This document shows positions 15,682-24,316 of a stretch of 64,000 bases of DNA, one piece after another. A program made the position numbers and the translations under genes. The notes beneath the pieces are model-generated. The model had not been told where the DNA came from and did not search any database. It saw only the letters and a list, made by a program, of their open reading frames with translations. The stretch is taken from positions 310,001 through 374,000 of the forward strand of contig CAWJPW010000011.1 of the NCBI GenBank assembly GCA_963844845.1, in the 5' to 3' direction. The DNA is from CAWJPW01 sp963844845. Lineage in GTDB: Bacteria; Acidobacteriota; Thermoanaerobaculia; Thermoanaerobaculales; Sulfomarinibacteraceae. Every line of letters starts with the position of its first letter. The stretch's first letter is position 1.

Positions 15682-16636
15682 CGTCCTGAGCACGACCGAC
15701 CTGGTGGTGAGCTTCCCCCACGGCAGAGTCTGGCGGCCGGTGGTGGACCGGGTGTCCCTCAGGGTGCGGCCGGGCGAGCGCGTCGGGCTGGTGGGCGAGT
15801 CGGGTTCGGGCAAGAGCGTGACGGCGCTCTCGGCACTGGGTCTGGTGCCGCCCCCGGGGGCCATTCGAGGAGGGCGTATCGAGGTCGCCGGCCGAGACCT
15901 CGCCAGCCTCGGCAAAGAGGCCCTGCGCAGGGTACGAGGCGGCACGGTGGGAATGGTCTTCCAGGAGCCGTCAAGCGCCCTCAACCCGGTGTTCTCGGTG
16001 GGATTTCAGCTGGCCGAGACGATCCGGGCGCACCGCGGGACGAGCCGCTCGTCGGCCCGCGCCGAGTCCGCCGAGCTGCTCGCCGCCGTGGGCCTCGAGC
16101 CACCCGTCGCCCACCTCCGCGCCTACCCGCACCAGCTCTCGGGAGGCCAGCAGCAACGTGTCATGCTGGCTCTGGCCCTGGCCGGCGACCCCGACATCCT
16201 CGTGGCCGACGAGCCCACAACCGCGCTCGACCTCACCACTCAGGCCCAGATCCTCGACCTGCTTCTGGCGACGGTCGCATACCGCGGCATGGCGCTGCTT
16301 CTCATCACCCACGATCTGGCGGTCGTCGCCGCCACCGTCACACGGGTGCTGGTGATGTACGCCGGCGAGGTGGTCGAGGAGGCCCCGGCCACCGAGCTCT
16401 TCAGCGCTCCCCGACACCCCTACACCCGTGCGCTGCTGGCTGCCGCGCGACGCGATCGGCCGGAGGCCCCACCCGGCGACCTGCCGGCACCGGGCGCTTG
16501 GCCGGCAGGCTGCCGCTTCGAGGCACGCTGCCCGGAGGCCCGTCCCGAGTGCCGCCGGGGCCATCCCGAGCTCCTCTCGTCCGGGTCGGACCGCCGAGTG
16601 CGCTGCCCCTGGAACCCGCCCGGAGAGCCGTCGTGA
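15665..16636 (+). CDS. Oligopeptide-type ABC transporter ATPase (DppD/OppD-like)
   Basis: 323 aa. Walker A GESGSGKSVT (about residues 46-55), Q-loop FQEPSSALNPVF, signature LSGGQQQR, Walker B DILVADEPTTALD and the H-loop ITHDLAVV are all intact. The C-terminal extension with CRFEARCPEARPEC is the cysteine-rich oligopeptide/dipeptide transporter tail. It powers uptake of peptides or related solutes together with the next gene; no permease genes are adjacent. It overlaps the upstream membrane-protein gene by 17 bp and the downstream ATPase by 4 bp (GTGA). A separate solute-binding lipoprotein is encoded at 36948-38390; a link between them is possible but unproven. Confidence 0.93.
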   Translation: MLTAPDVLSTTDLVVSFPHGRVWRPVVDRVSLRVRPGERVGLVGESGSGKSVTALSALGLVPPPGAIRGGRIEVAGRDLASLGKEALRRVRGGTVGMVFQEPSSALNPVFSVGFQLAETIRAHRGTSRSSARAESAELLAAVGLEPPVAHLRAYPHQLSGGQQQRVMLALALAGDPDILVADEPTTALDLTTQAQILDLLLATVAYRGMALLLITHDLAVVAATVTRVLVMYAGEVVEEAPATELFSAPRHPYTRALLAAARRDRPEAPPGDLPAPGAWPAGCRFEARCPEARPECRRGHPELLSSGSDRRVRCPWNPPGEPS

Positions 16637-17448
16637 GTGCAGTGCCCCTCCTGGAGGCCCGCGACCTCGTGCGGCGCTACTCCGGCCGCGGGCTCACCCG
16701 CCGCCTGCACGAGAGCGTGGCGGCCGTGGCCGGCGTCAGCCTTCGGGTTCGCCGCGGCGAGGCCTTCGGACTGGTGGGCGAGTCCGGCGCCGGTAAGTCG
16801 ACCCTGGCGCGCCTGCTGCTCGGCCTCGAGCGTCCCGACGCCGGCGTCGTCGTCTTCGACGGAACCGACATCACCCACCTGTCCCGAAGCCGGCTGAGGC
16901 CGCTGCGGCGGCGCTTCCAGGCGGTTTTTCAGGACCCCTACGCTTCCCTCGACCCGTACCTCTCGGTCTCCACCATCATCTCCGAGCCTCTGGTGGCGCA
17001 TGGCCTCGGCGACACCGCTGCCCGTCGCCGCCGCGTCGCCGAGCTGCTCGATCTCGTGCGGCTTCCCGCCGAAGCTGCCGACCGGCGCCCAAACGCCTTC
17101 TCGGGTGGCGAGAGGCAGCGCATCGCCATCGCCCGCGCTCTCGCTCCGGAGCCCGATCTGCTGATTCTCGACGAGCCCGTGTCGTCGCTGGACGTCACCG
17201 TACAGGCCCAGGTGCTGGCGCTACTCGCCGAGCTGCGGCGGCGCCTCGGCCTCACCCTGGTGCTGGTCTCGCACGACCTCGCGGTCGTTCGTCGGGTCTG
17301 CGACCGCGTGGCGGTCATGCAGCTGGGACGGGTGGTGGAGGAAGGGCCCTCCACAAGGGTACTGGCGCGGCCGGATCACCCCTACACCCGCCGTCTGGTT
17401 GCAGCCGAGGCCGAGATCGCTCTCCCCGCCCGACGGCTGGTGAGGTGA
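16633..17448 (+). CDS. Oligopeptide-type ABC transporter ATPase (DppF/OppF-like)
   Basis: 271 aa from GTG 16633, which overlaps the stop of the previous gene (GTGA). Walker A GESGAGKST, Q-loop FQDPYASLDP, signature FSGGERQR, Walker B LLILDEPVSSLD and H-loop VSHDLAVV are intact. It lacks the cysteine-rich C-terminal tail of its partner. It pairs with the upstream ATPase as the second nucleotide-binding subunit of a peptide/nickel-family importer. The stop is followed after 4 bp by the A module of a structured repeat; no T-run terminator is seen. Confidence 0.93.
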   Translation: MSAVPLLEARDLVRRYSGRGLTRRLHESVAAVAGVSLRVRRGEAFGLVGESGAGKSTLARLLLGLERPDAGVVVFDGTDITHLSRSRLRPLRRRFQAVFQDPYASLDPYLSVSTIISEPLVAHGLGDTAARRRRVAELLDLVRLPAEAADRRPNAFSGGERQRIAIARALAPEPDLLILDEPVSSLDVTVQAQVLALLAELRRRLGLTLVLVSHDLAVVRRVCDRVAVMQLGRVVEEGPSTRVLARPDHPYTRRLVAAEAEIALPARRLVR

Positions 17449-17452
17449 CGGA

Positions 17453-18065
17453 GACCGGCTCCCGGGCGGCGGCTGAGCCGCCGCCCGTCGGCGCGGTCCC
17501 GGGGGCGGCGACGACATGCGCTGCCGCGTGACCTCACGGCCGCCCCCGCGCCCTGCGCCGAGTCGCCTACCTGGTTGTTTGGGGCCACTGCTCCGAACGC
17601 CAAGGGCCGTGGGGCGCGGGTGGGGAGGGTTCTGCGGAGGGCATGGGATTGGTTGAAGGGGGTTCGGCGGGCACCGGCTCCCGGGCGGCGGCTGGGCCGC
17701 CGCCCGTCGGCGCGTTCGCGAAGGGGGCGACGGCAGTGGCAGTCTAACGGCAACGCGGCCCCCTTCGCGCCCTGCGCCGAGTCGCCTGCGTGGTGGTTCG
17801 GGGCGACTGCTCCGAACGCCAAGGGCCGTGGGAGCCCCCCTTGACGTTTCCCGCCAACACGCCGCAGGGGAGACGGCGCTTCAGGGAAGACGTCAAGGAC
17901 GGCACGCCCGCCGGAGGACCTGTGCTCCGGGGCGGTAGTGAGCCCGTCAGGGCACGCCGCCGTGGCGCAGCCACGGCCGCACGCGAGGGAGGTGCCGCGC
18001 ACACGCTCGCGTGTGCAGCGGTGCCGACCGAGTGGCCGAAGGCCGCGAAGCGGCTGGCGTGCCCC
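17453..18065 (-). repeat. Composite structured repeat, locus 1 (modules C-D-B-linker-A, with an extra A)
   Basis: Read on the minus strand the order is C (18065-17950), D (CCGGAG/CTCCGG stem), B (stem arms 17898-17884 and 17852-17839), linker, A2 (17790-17671), a 57-bp spacer, linker and A1 (ending 17453). A has a GGGCGGCGGC-TGA-GCCGCCGCCC hairpin; A2 adds a second hairpin, GCGAAGGGGGC/GCCCCCTTCGC. B is CCTTGACGT/ACGTCAAGG. C is a multi-branched inverted repeat closed by GGGCACGCC/GGCGTGCCC. A1 begins 4 bp after the ABC operon stop. Equivalent composites occur at 29989-30482, 38474-38890 and 49391-49858. No gene is seen here. Confidence 0.8.
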
Positions 18066-18622
18066 GGTGGGACCTCGCCTCTGGCTGCAGGCTCGTGCCG
18101 GCTTCGGCCAGGGGGTCCTTCGACGCACTCCGGCCCTTCGGGCCTCCGCTTGCTCAGGATGACGGGTGATGGTTGGAGCGCCATCTTCCGTCGCCGCAGG
18201 CGACGGGACCTGGTGGGCGGGTGGGACACGGCGTCGAAGAGGGGGACGGCGTCGCCTTCGTCGCGAGGGCCGCGAGGTGGCGTTCTCCGTGGCGGCGCAG
18301 CCGCCGCGGGGGGCGCCGCATCGCGGGCCGCAGCAGAAGGCGCTCGAGCCGTCCCCCGGCGGGCCGTGGCAAAGCCGCGGCCCGGCCGCCGCAAGGCGGC
18401 AGACGCTTCCGTGGCCTTTGCAGAGCCGACGAGTCGCGCCGCCGTCGGTGCTCTGGGTGCGATTCGCGACCGAGCCGAGGAGGCATTGACCTCGTGGTCA
18501 TGCCGACGAAGGCGAAGGAGCGAAGCGCGGCCAGAGGGCCGGCGCCGGCGCGACCCATACATTTCAGAGAAAGCGGGTTCTCCCTATCTCCGGGAGCATG
18601 TCCTCGGGCGCACCGGGCCGCC
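18066..18622. other. Gene-free, repeat-rich stretch
   Basis: At 18118-18165 a block runs from GTCCTTCGAC to GCTCAGGATGAC around a GGCCCTTCGGGCC hairpin; the CTTCGAC...CTCAGGATGA pattern is a dispersed repeat known from many bacterial genomes. The rest is low-complexity GC-rich sequence with several short inverted repeats (CTTTGC/GCAAAG-type arms around 18370-18425, GGCGGCGCAGCCGCC near 18292). Long open frames here show no gene-like composition. Confidence 0.5.
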
Positions 18623-18740
18623 GGGGCACGCCGCCGTGGCGCAGCCACGGCCGGACGCGAGGGAGGGACCCGGCGCACGCTCGCGTGCGCTCGGGACCCG
18701 ACCGAGTGGCCGAGAGGCCGCGAAGCGGCCGGCGTGCCCC
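18623..18740 (-). repeat. Solitary C module of the structured repeat
   Basis: Closed by GGGGCACGCC (18623-18632) and GGCGTGCCCC (18731-18740). Inside are hairpins CCGTGGCGCAGCCACGG, GGGACCCG-GCGCACGC-TC-GCGTGCGC and GGCCGC-GAA-GCGGCC. It matches C of locus 1 with compensating changes in the central stem. Confidence 0.75.
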
Positions 18741-18870
18741 GGCGGCAGACGAACTGCCTGCCTGCAGCACCACCCGCAGCAGCTCGTTGCCCATCGTGCC
18801 TCCTCATTGACGTCCCAAAGCCATCGCGGATCGACGAGGCCCCCGGCCGGGCACCCGCTATACTCGTGCG

Positions 18871-19524
18871 ATGGTGCAGCACCTCCAGGCGGCGCTTGAC
18901 TGGTTGCAGCCAAATGCCCTGCTCTTCGCCCTGATTCTCCCGCCCGTGATCCGCATGGTCGGTCACTGGCTCCCCGAAGAGCTGTTCATGATCGCCATGG
19001 GCGTGCTGGCGTCGCGCGCCGACAGCCCCGGCGCGGCCGCCGCCCTCCTCGGCGCGGTGCTGGCCAGCCACTTCGTCACCGACCAGGTCGTCTACCTGGG
19101 CGGCCGCTGGCTGCGCCCTCGGCTCGACCGCTTCCCCCGCGTGGGCCACCGACTTCGCCAGGTCACCAGGCGCCTGGCCGACTCACGCGGCGCCCTCCTC
19201 GGGCTAATCCCGGCGCGGGTGCTGCCGCTGGGCCGCGGGGCATGGCTCGCCGGCGCGGGCGTGGTCGGCGTCCCCTGGCCACGATTCGCCACCGTTGACG
19301 TTGCCGCCCTCGTCGCTCACCTGCTGCTGTGGTGCGGCCTGGGCTGGTGGCTGGCCGGCGATCTGCTGCGCCTCGCAGTCTCGGTGGAGGTAGTGAAGGT
19401 GGGCGCCTTATGGACGGTGGCGGCCATGGCCTCCGCCCTCCTCGTGGTGGCGCTGTGGCGCCGCGCCAGCTGGCGGGTCTCCACGTCGCACGCCGCCACA
19501 CCGACCGACGACGACGATACCTAG
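18871..19524 (+). CDS. DedA-like (SNARE-associated/VTT) membrane protein
   Basis: 217 aa. Hydrophobic segments and motifs follow the DedA pattern: PEELFMIAMGVLAS near residue 35, a re-entrant-type stretch ending in VTDQVVYLGGRWL, then GLIPARVLPLGRGAWLAGAGVVGVPWPRF, which resembles the R-x3-P-x-R and G-x3-M-x3-F motifs of the family. DedA proteins are inner-membrane proteins linked to lipid (undecaprenyl-phosphate) translocation and membrane-potential homeostasis. The ATG lies 6 nt after TATACT (18859-18864), suggesting a leaderless mRNA. The TAG stop is supplied by the first bases of the R1b MITE-like repeat, so the acidic tail PTDDDDT may be recent. The family call is by motif and is moderate. 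Confidence 0.65.
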   Translation: MVQHLQAALDWLQPNALLFALILPPVIRMVGHWLPEELFMIAMGVLASRADSPGAAAALLGAVLASHFVTDQVVYLGGRWLRPRLDRFPRVGHRLRQVTRRLADSRGALLGLIPARVLPLGRGAWLAGAGVVGVPWPRFATVDVAALVAHLLLWCGLGWWLAGDLLRLAVSVEVVKVGALWTVAAMASALLVVALWRRASWRVSTSHAATPTDDDDT

Positions 19525-19684
19525 TTTCCTGTCTGAGAAGCCCTCTGCGCGAGTCGCGCAGCCGGCGTGGTCCCGGCAAGGCGCGACGACGATGTCGTCG
19601 CAACGCTCCTGCGAGGAGGAGCAGGGCAACTGGGGGGCGCAGAAACATGCGAAGAGTCCATTGGGGGGTTCACACAGGACACTC
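19522..19684 (+). repeat. MITE-like repeat R1, copy b
   Basis: Left tip TAGTTTCCTGTCTGAGAAG, right tip GGTTCACACAGGACACTC. It shares GGCAAGGCGCGACGACG, GAGGAGGAGCA and ACATGCGAAGAGTCCATTGG with copy a in the same order and spacing. The initial TAG is the stop codon of the DedA-like gene. The right TA is changed to TC. Confidence 0.7.
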
Positions 19685-19816
19685 GCGTCATGTCCGGAAT
19701 CCCCGATGGGCTTTGGGCACGGACCGCGGAGGCGGCCGAGTCGTCCCCTGAAGCCCTTCATCCGAAACGCGAGACCACGAGCGGACAGGAGGCCTCCTCC
19801 GCTACAATAGGCCATC

Positions 19817-21289
19817 ATGAAAACCACCGCCGAACAGCTGCGCATCGCCCTGGCTTCGGCCTATCCGCTCATCTTCCTCGTGAGCCCCGAGGAGGAGCGG
19901 CTGCAGCGGCTGCTCGAGCGCTTCGGCGGCGCGGCACGTCCCGAGCCCCTGCCGGTGGTGGTCTGGAACTGCGTTGACGGCTTCTCCGGCGATGGGCCCG
20001 AGGGCCTCACCGATCCCATCGAAGCCCTCGGCTGGGTGGGCAACCAGTCGCCGCGTGGCCTCTACCTGTTCAAGGATCTGGCGGGCTCGCTGCGCGACCC
20101 CCGGGTGCTGCGCCGGGTCCGCGACACCGCCATGGGAATCCGCTCGAGTGGCCGCTACCTCTTCCTCCTGACCCCCTCGGCCGAGCTCCCCGACCTGCTC
20201 AAGCCCCTCAGCTACGTCGTGGTATCGCTGTTCCCAGACGAGAGCGAGCTTCAGGCGCTGGTGTCGCAGATGATCTCGGCGCGCGGCGCCGATCCCGAGG
20301 TGAGCGAGCGGCTGGTGGCCAACCTCAAAGGCATGAGCCTCACCGAGGTGGAGCATCTCCTACGCCGTCTCCTCGACCGCCACGAGCAGCTGGACGGCGG
20401 GTTCTTCGCGGAGGTGCTCGAAGAGAAGGAGCAGATCACCCGCAAGGAGGGGATCCTGGAGTTCGTGCCCCCCGACGAAGGCCTCTCCCAGTTGGGCGGG
20501 CTCGACCAGCTCAAGGACTGGGTGAAGGAGCGCGCCAGCCTGTTCGACCCCAAGGCTCGCAGGTCCGGCCTGCCCGCCCCCAAGGGTGTCCTGCTCATGG
20601 GGATGTCCGGCTGCGGAAAGAGCCTGGCGGTCAAGGTCATCGCCCGCGAGTGGTCCCTGCCGCTGTTCCGCCTCGACATGAATCTGGTGTTCGCCGGCGT
20701 CGACGGGTCGCCCGAGTGGGTGTTCCACCGCGCTCTCACCGCTGTGGAGTCGGTCGCTCCAGCGGTGCTGTGGATCGACGAGATCGAGATGGGCGTGGCC
20801 GGCTACAGCGAAGGCCAGACCGGCTCGGTAACCCGTATCTTCTCGACCTTCCTCACCTGGATGCAAGAGCACCGGGCCGAGGTGTTCGTCGCCGCCACCG
20901 CCAACCGCATCCATCTGCTACCTGCTGAGATCATCCGCAAGGGGAGGTTCGACCAGGTCTTTTTCGTGGAGCTCCCCAACGAGGAAGAGCGCAAGGAGAT
21001 TCTCTCCATCCACATGCGCCGGCACCAGATGGAGCCAAACACCTTCGACCTCATCTTGCTGTCCTCGGCCACCCGCGGCTGGAACGGGGCCGAGATCGAG
21101 CAGGCGGTGGCATCCGCCCGCATCACCGCCCACGCCAAGGGCCAGCCGGTCTCTCAGAACGACCTGCTCGTCTCCTTCGGCAAGGTGATCCCGCTGTCGC
21201 GCACGATGGAGGAGCAGATCAAGGCGATCCGCTCCTGGGCGCGGACGCGTGCACTCCCCGCCACCTCCGTCGACCGCCCTGAGATGTGA
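19817..21289 (+). CDS. AAA+ ATPase, Ycf46/SpoVK-like
   Basis: 490 aa. The N-terminal about 215 residues form a divergent P-loop-like domain without intact Walker motifs (ASAYPLIFLVSPEEERL, GLYLFKDLAGSLRDPRVLRRVRD), as in Ycf46-type proteins. The C-terminal AAA+ core has Walker A GMSGCGKS (residues 262-269), Walker B VLWIDEIEMG (near 316-325), sensor 1 in FVAATANR and an arginine-finger segment RKGRFDQVFFVELP. These proteins are found in cyanobacteria, plastids and many bacteria; their substrate is unknown. It starts 8 nt after a TACAAT box (19803-19808) without a Shine-Dalgarno sequence, and is followed 26 bp later by a histidine kinase gene on the same strand. Confidence 0.85.
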   Translation: MKTTAEQLRIALASAYPLIFLVSPEEERLQRLLERFGGAARPEPLPVVVWNCVDGFSGDGPEGLTDPIEALGWVGNQSPRGLYLFKDLAGSLRDPRVLRRVRDTAMGIRSSGRYLFLLTPSAELPDLLKPLSYVVVSLFPDESELQALVSQMISARGADPEVSERLVANLKGMSLTEVEHLLRRLLDRHEQLDGGFFAEVLEEKEQITRKEGILEFVPPDEGLSQLGGLDQLKDWVKERASLFDPKARRSGLPAPKGVLLMGMSGCGKSLAVKVIAREWSLPLFRLDMNLVFAGVDGSPEWVFHRALTAVESVAPAVLWIDEIEMGVAGYSEGQTGSVTRIFSTFLTWMQEHRAEVFVAATANRIHLLPAEIIRKGRFDQVFFVELPNEEERKEILSIHMRRHQMEPNTFDLILLSSATRGWNGAEIEQAVASARITAHAKGQPVSQNDLLVSFGKVIPLSRTMEEQIKAIRSWARTRALPATSVDRPEM

Positions 21290-21315
21290 GCAAGTGCCCC
21301 AGCGAGGAGCCGACC

Positions 21316-22008
21316 ATGCATGATGACCTTGGCGAACACGTCACTCGGGATACGGCCACGGATCCCGCGTGGCTCACCAACCAGATCGCGCATGCCCTCC
21401 GCAACCAGATCTTCGCCGCGCTCGTCCACGCCGAGGTGCTGCAGCAGCGCGTGCAGCAAGACCCCACCTTGCGCCGCGGGGTCGATGCCCTCTTCACTCA
21501 GGTGAAGCGACTCGAGACCACCATCGACGAGATGTTGCTCTTCGGGCGTGACGTGCCCGTGGAGCGTTCGCCAGTACGGGTCGCGGGCCTGCTCGAGGAG
21601 ATCGCCGCCGAGTACCGTCAGGGGCGCCGGGCCGAGCCTGCCGACGTGCGGCTGGCTGTCGATGCCGAGCTCGAGGCATCGTGGGACCCGCGGGCGGTCC
21701 GGGTCATCCTCGAGCGGCTGCTCGAGAACGCGGTGCAGCACTCCCCGGCGCCTCATACCGTCGAGCTCGCTGCCTCCGCCGACGGCACCGACATCGTCCT
21801 CTCGGTGAGCGACCGCGGCGAGGGCGTTGCCGAGGACGTCCGCGAGCGGGCCTTCGAACCCTTCTTCCCGCAGCATCAGGGGCGCATCGGTCTCGGCCTC
21901 ACGGTGGCGCAGAAGTTCGCCCACGCCCTCGGCGGCCGCGTGAGCCTGGAGCCGCGGCCGGGGGGCGGCACCGTCGCATGCTGCCGGCTGCCCCTCGACG
22001 ATGGCTGA
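21316..22008 (+). CDS. Sensor histidine kinase, soluble NtrB-like core
   Basis: 230 aa with no membrane segment. The phosphoacceptor helix reads TNQIAHALRNQIFAALVHAEVL with H-x3-N spacing (HALRN), as in NtrB/AtoS-type kinases. The ATP-binding domain has the N box ERLLENAVQHSP, the D box in VSDRGEGV, an F-box EPFFPQHQGRIGLGL and a final GG-GT stretch. It lacks a recognised input domain; the first 20 residues are too short to sense, so the signal may come from a partner, perhaps the AAA+ ATPase just upstream. The ATG is supported by GAGGAG 5 nt upstream. Its stop overlaps the next gene by 8 bp. No response regulator is adjacent. Confidence 0.8.
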   Translation: MHDDLGEHVTRDTATDPAWLTNQIAHALRNQIFAALVHAEVLQQRVQQDPTLRRGVDALFTQVKRLETTIDEMLLFGRDVPVERSPVRVAGLLEEIAAEYRQGRRAEPADVRLAVDAELEASWDPRAVRVILERLLENAVQHSPAPHTVELAASADGTDIVLSVSDRGEGVAEDVRERAFEPFFPQHQGRIGLGLTVAQKFAHALGGRVSLEPRPGGGTVACCRLPLDDG

Positions 22009-22987
22009 GGCCGTACCGGGCGGCAGCACCCGCCTGGTGGTCACCCCCGACCTGGACGGGCTGCGCCTCGACCAGTTCCTCGCCGCCGCTACCGCGCTGT
22101 CGCGGCGGCGCGCGCGCACCCTCGCCGGCGATGGCCTGGTGCGCCGCAACGACCAGCCTTCCCGGGTCCTCTCGCGCGTCGTCACCACCGGCGATGTCGT
22201 CGACGTCGCCCGGCCGCCCGAGGAGCTGGGGGTTCCGGCGCAGCCCGAGCTGCCCGACGTCGAGTTGCTCATGCACGACGGCTGGCTCGCAGTGGTGGCC
22301 AAACCTTCCGGAGTGCTGTCGCAGCCGGCCGAGCAACGGGCCCCGGGAGAGCTCGCCATGGACGAGCGTCTGCTCCTCCACTTTGCCGTCCGCGGCGGCC
22401 ACCGGCCCTTCCTGCGCCTGGTTCATCGCCTCGATCGGGTCACCTCGGGCACACTCCTCTTCGCCCGCACCGAGGCCGCCCTCGCCCCCCTGGCCCGGGC
22501 ATGGCGTGAGCAGCGAGTCGTGCGCGTCTACCTCGCCGTGGTCGAGGGCCGCCTGCCCGCGGACCTGGTGGCCATCGACGAACCCATCGAGCGCGACCGC
22601 ACCCACGCATGGCGCTTCCATGTGGGAGCCAAGGGCCGCCCGGCGCGCACCGAGGTGCACCTCCTCGGCGAGCGCCCCGACGGCACCTCGCTGGTAGCCT
22701 GCCGTCTCGTCACCGGACGCACCCACCAGGTGCGGGTTCACCTTGCCGCCGCCGGCTTCCCTGTGCTCGGCGACCACCTGTACGGCGCCACGCGACCGGG
22801 AGCGGAGCGTCCGCTGCTGCACGCCGCGGTGCTGATCGTGCCCCATCCCCGCGATGCCTCGCCCGTGGAGGTCGTGGCGCCGCCGCCCGCGGACCTGGCG
22901 CTCTTCTTGCCCGCCGGGTGGAGCAACCAGCAGGTGACCGCCGTCGCACGGTGTCGCGATCAGGACCCGTGTATACTCGAAGAGTGA
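22001..22987 (+). CDS. RluA-family RNA pseudouridine synthase with S4 domain
   Basis: 328 aa. An N-terminal S4 RNA-binding domain (LRLDQFLAAATALSRRRARTLAGDGLV) precedes the catalytic RluA domain. The catalytic Asp lies in VHRLDRVTSGTLLF, and VTGRTHQVRVHLAAAGFPVLGDHLYG is the conserved RluA C-terminal motif. It isomerises uridine to pseudouridine in rRNA or tRNA; whether RluC-, RluD- or RluB-like cannot be fixed. Its start overlaps the kinase gene and its stop overlaps the GTG of the next gene (GTGA), so the three are coupled. Confidence 0.92.
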   Translation: MAEAVPGGSTRLVVTPDLDGLRLDQFLAAATALSRRRARTLAGDGLVRRNDQPSRVLSRVVTTGDVVDVARPPEELGVPAQPELPDVELLMHDGWLAVVAKPSGVLSQPAEQRAPGELAMDERLLLHFAVRGGHRPFLRLVHRLDRVTSGTLLFARTEAALAPLARAWREQRVVRVYLAVVEGRLPADLVAIDEPIERDRTHAWRFHVGAKGRPARTEVHLLGERPDGTSLVACRLVTGRTHQVRVHLAAAGFPVLGDHLYGATRPGAERPLLHAAVLIVPHPRDASPVEVVAPPPADLALFLPAGWSNQQVTAVARCRDQDPCILEE

Positions 22988-23508
22988 CCTGGGCCTTCGC
23001 CTACTTGTGTGTCTTCCTTCTCGGGTTCACGCTCGCCCTGGTCACCGGTCTCGCCCGCCGCGTCATCCACCCAAGTGTCCTGTGTGACGGCGTTGTCGTG
23101 CCCTCACACGAGCACTGGGCCGCCTTCCGAACTCCCAAGACCGACCTCGTGGTCTCGTTCATCACGGTCTTTGGCGTCACGACATTCCTCCTGCACGGCT
23201 TCGGTGCCTTTGATCCCCACCACGAGATCGCTGTCGGCCTGGTGGCGGGCTTGGCAGGCACCTTCTTCGTCCGCGTCTGGCTCTGCCACGCGACCGATCC
23301 CACCTCGGTGGTCTCGTGCGAGGGGGCCTCGGCGACGGTGGTACGCGACATCCCAGCCAACGGCTATGGCCAGGTGGAGGTAAGCGTGGGTAGCTGCCGG
23401 GTCAAGCTCGCGGCCCGCTCCACCAACTCCGCCGCCATCCCCCACGGCACGCCGGTGACCGTCCTCGATCGCCAGGAATCCGTGGTCGTCGTCAGCGTCG
23501 CCGGATAG
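22984..23508 (+). CDS. NfeD-like membrane protein
   Basis: 174 aa from GTG 22984. Two to three hydrophobic segments (FAYLCVFLLGFTLALVTGLA, TDLVVSFITVFGVTTFLLHG, IAVGLVAGLAGTFFVRVWL) precede a C-terminal OB-fold-like domain: GASATVVRDIPANGYGQVEV, then AIPHGTPVTVLDRQESVVVV, which has the spacing of NfeD C-terminal domains. NfeD proteins partner with stomatin/SPFH or slipin proteases at the membrane; no SPFH gene is in the window. The GTG overlaps the previous stop and also lies 6 nt after TATACT (22972-22977), so the gene may have its own leaderless promoter. Confidence 0.65.
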   Translation: MTWAFAYLCVFLLGFTLALVTGLARRVIHPSVLCDGVVVPSHEHWAAFRTPKTDLVVSFITVFGVTTFLLHGFGAFDPHHEIAVGLVAGLAGTFFVRVWLCHATDPTSVVSCEGASATVVRDIPANGYGQVEVSVGSCRVKLAARSTNSAAIPHGTPVTVLDRQESVVVVSVAG

Positions 23509-23574
23509 TCCGCTCATCGTTTCAAGCTAACACCACACGACTGTCTGGGCAGAGGGATGCGCTACCATCCCGCC

Positions 23575-24213
23575 ATGTGCTCCACCGCCCCCACGGCCGC
23601 CGACCTCGTGCTCGCGAGCGCCTCGCCGCGGCGGCGCCAGCTGCTGCGCCTCATCGGCCTGCCCCACCGGGTCGTCTCCGCCGGGATCGACGAGATCCCC
23701 ATGCCCGGGGAAGCAGCTGCCGCGTTCGCACTGCGGGCCGCCGGAGACAAGGCCGCCGTGGTTGCCGCTGCAGAACCCTCCGCCCTCGTGCTCGCGGCCG
23801 ACACGGTGGTCGAGGTGGATGGCACCATCCTCGGCAAACCCGCCGACGACGGGGAGGCGGCAGTCATGCTCCAACGGCTGTCGGGGCGCAGCCATAACGT
23901 CCACACCGCCATCGCCCTGATCCGCTCGGGCCGACGCCACGACCTCGTGGACACCGCCCGGGTCGACTTCGTCCCGCTTCCACCCGCCGCGATCCGCTGG
24001 TACGTGGCGTCCGGCGAGTCCCGCGACAAGGCGGGCGCGTACGCCGTCCAGGGCCTCGGCGGGGTGTTCGTGGCAGGGGTCGCGGGCTCGCCCCATACGG
24101 TGGTGGGCCTGCCGTTGCACCGCCTGCCGGAGCTCTTTGCCGCCGCCGGTCTGGATCTGTGGGGAATGCTGGGGGCGTCCAGCCGTTCGGACGCTCCAAC
24201 ATTCGAGGGTTAG
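23575..24213 (+). CDS. maf: Maf-family nucleoside triphosphate pyrophosphatase
   Basis: 212 aa. It starts with LVLASASPRRRQLLRLIGLP, the Maf substrate-binding signature, followed by ALRAAGDKAAVV, LVLAADTVVEVDGTILGKP and the GKAGAY-type motif DKAGAYAVQGLGG. Maf proteins hydrolyse non-canonical or modified nucleoside triphosphates to monophosphates (housecleaning). An in-frame ATG at 23557 lies upstream, but TACCAT (23563-23568) ends 6 nt before ATG 23575, so I place the start there. The C-terminal about 15 residues after DLWGML appear to be non-conserved tail. Confidence 0.92.
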   Translation: MCSTAPTAADLVLASASPRRRQLLRLIGLPHRVVSAGIDEIPMPGEAAAAFALRAAGDKAAVVAAAEPSALVLAADTVVEVDGTILGKPADDGEAAVMLQRLSGRSHNVHTAIALIRSGRRHDLVDTARVDFVPLPPAAIRWYVASGESRDKAGAYAVQGLGGVFVAGVAGSPHTVVGLPLHRLPELFAAAGLDLWGMLGASSRSDAPTFEG

Positions 24214-24316
24214 CGGGCTAGGTTGGGGCTAACCGAGAGGCTCGGGTTGACTGCGACGGCGCGGTCACGCACATTGAAAGCGGATCACTCACCAGGACTT
24301 GGAAGGGGGCCGCCTC

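Noticed and set aside
17453..18740. CRISPR array, suggested by the density of repeats
   Set aside because: Repeats are long, structured, unequal and not separated by uniform unique spacers; no cas genes.
17790..18899. Open frame of 369 codons across the repeat region
   Set aside because: Runs through hairpin modules, has no start signal and is extremely R/G/A-rich; the region is repeat, not coding.
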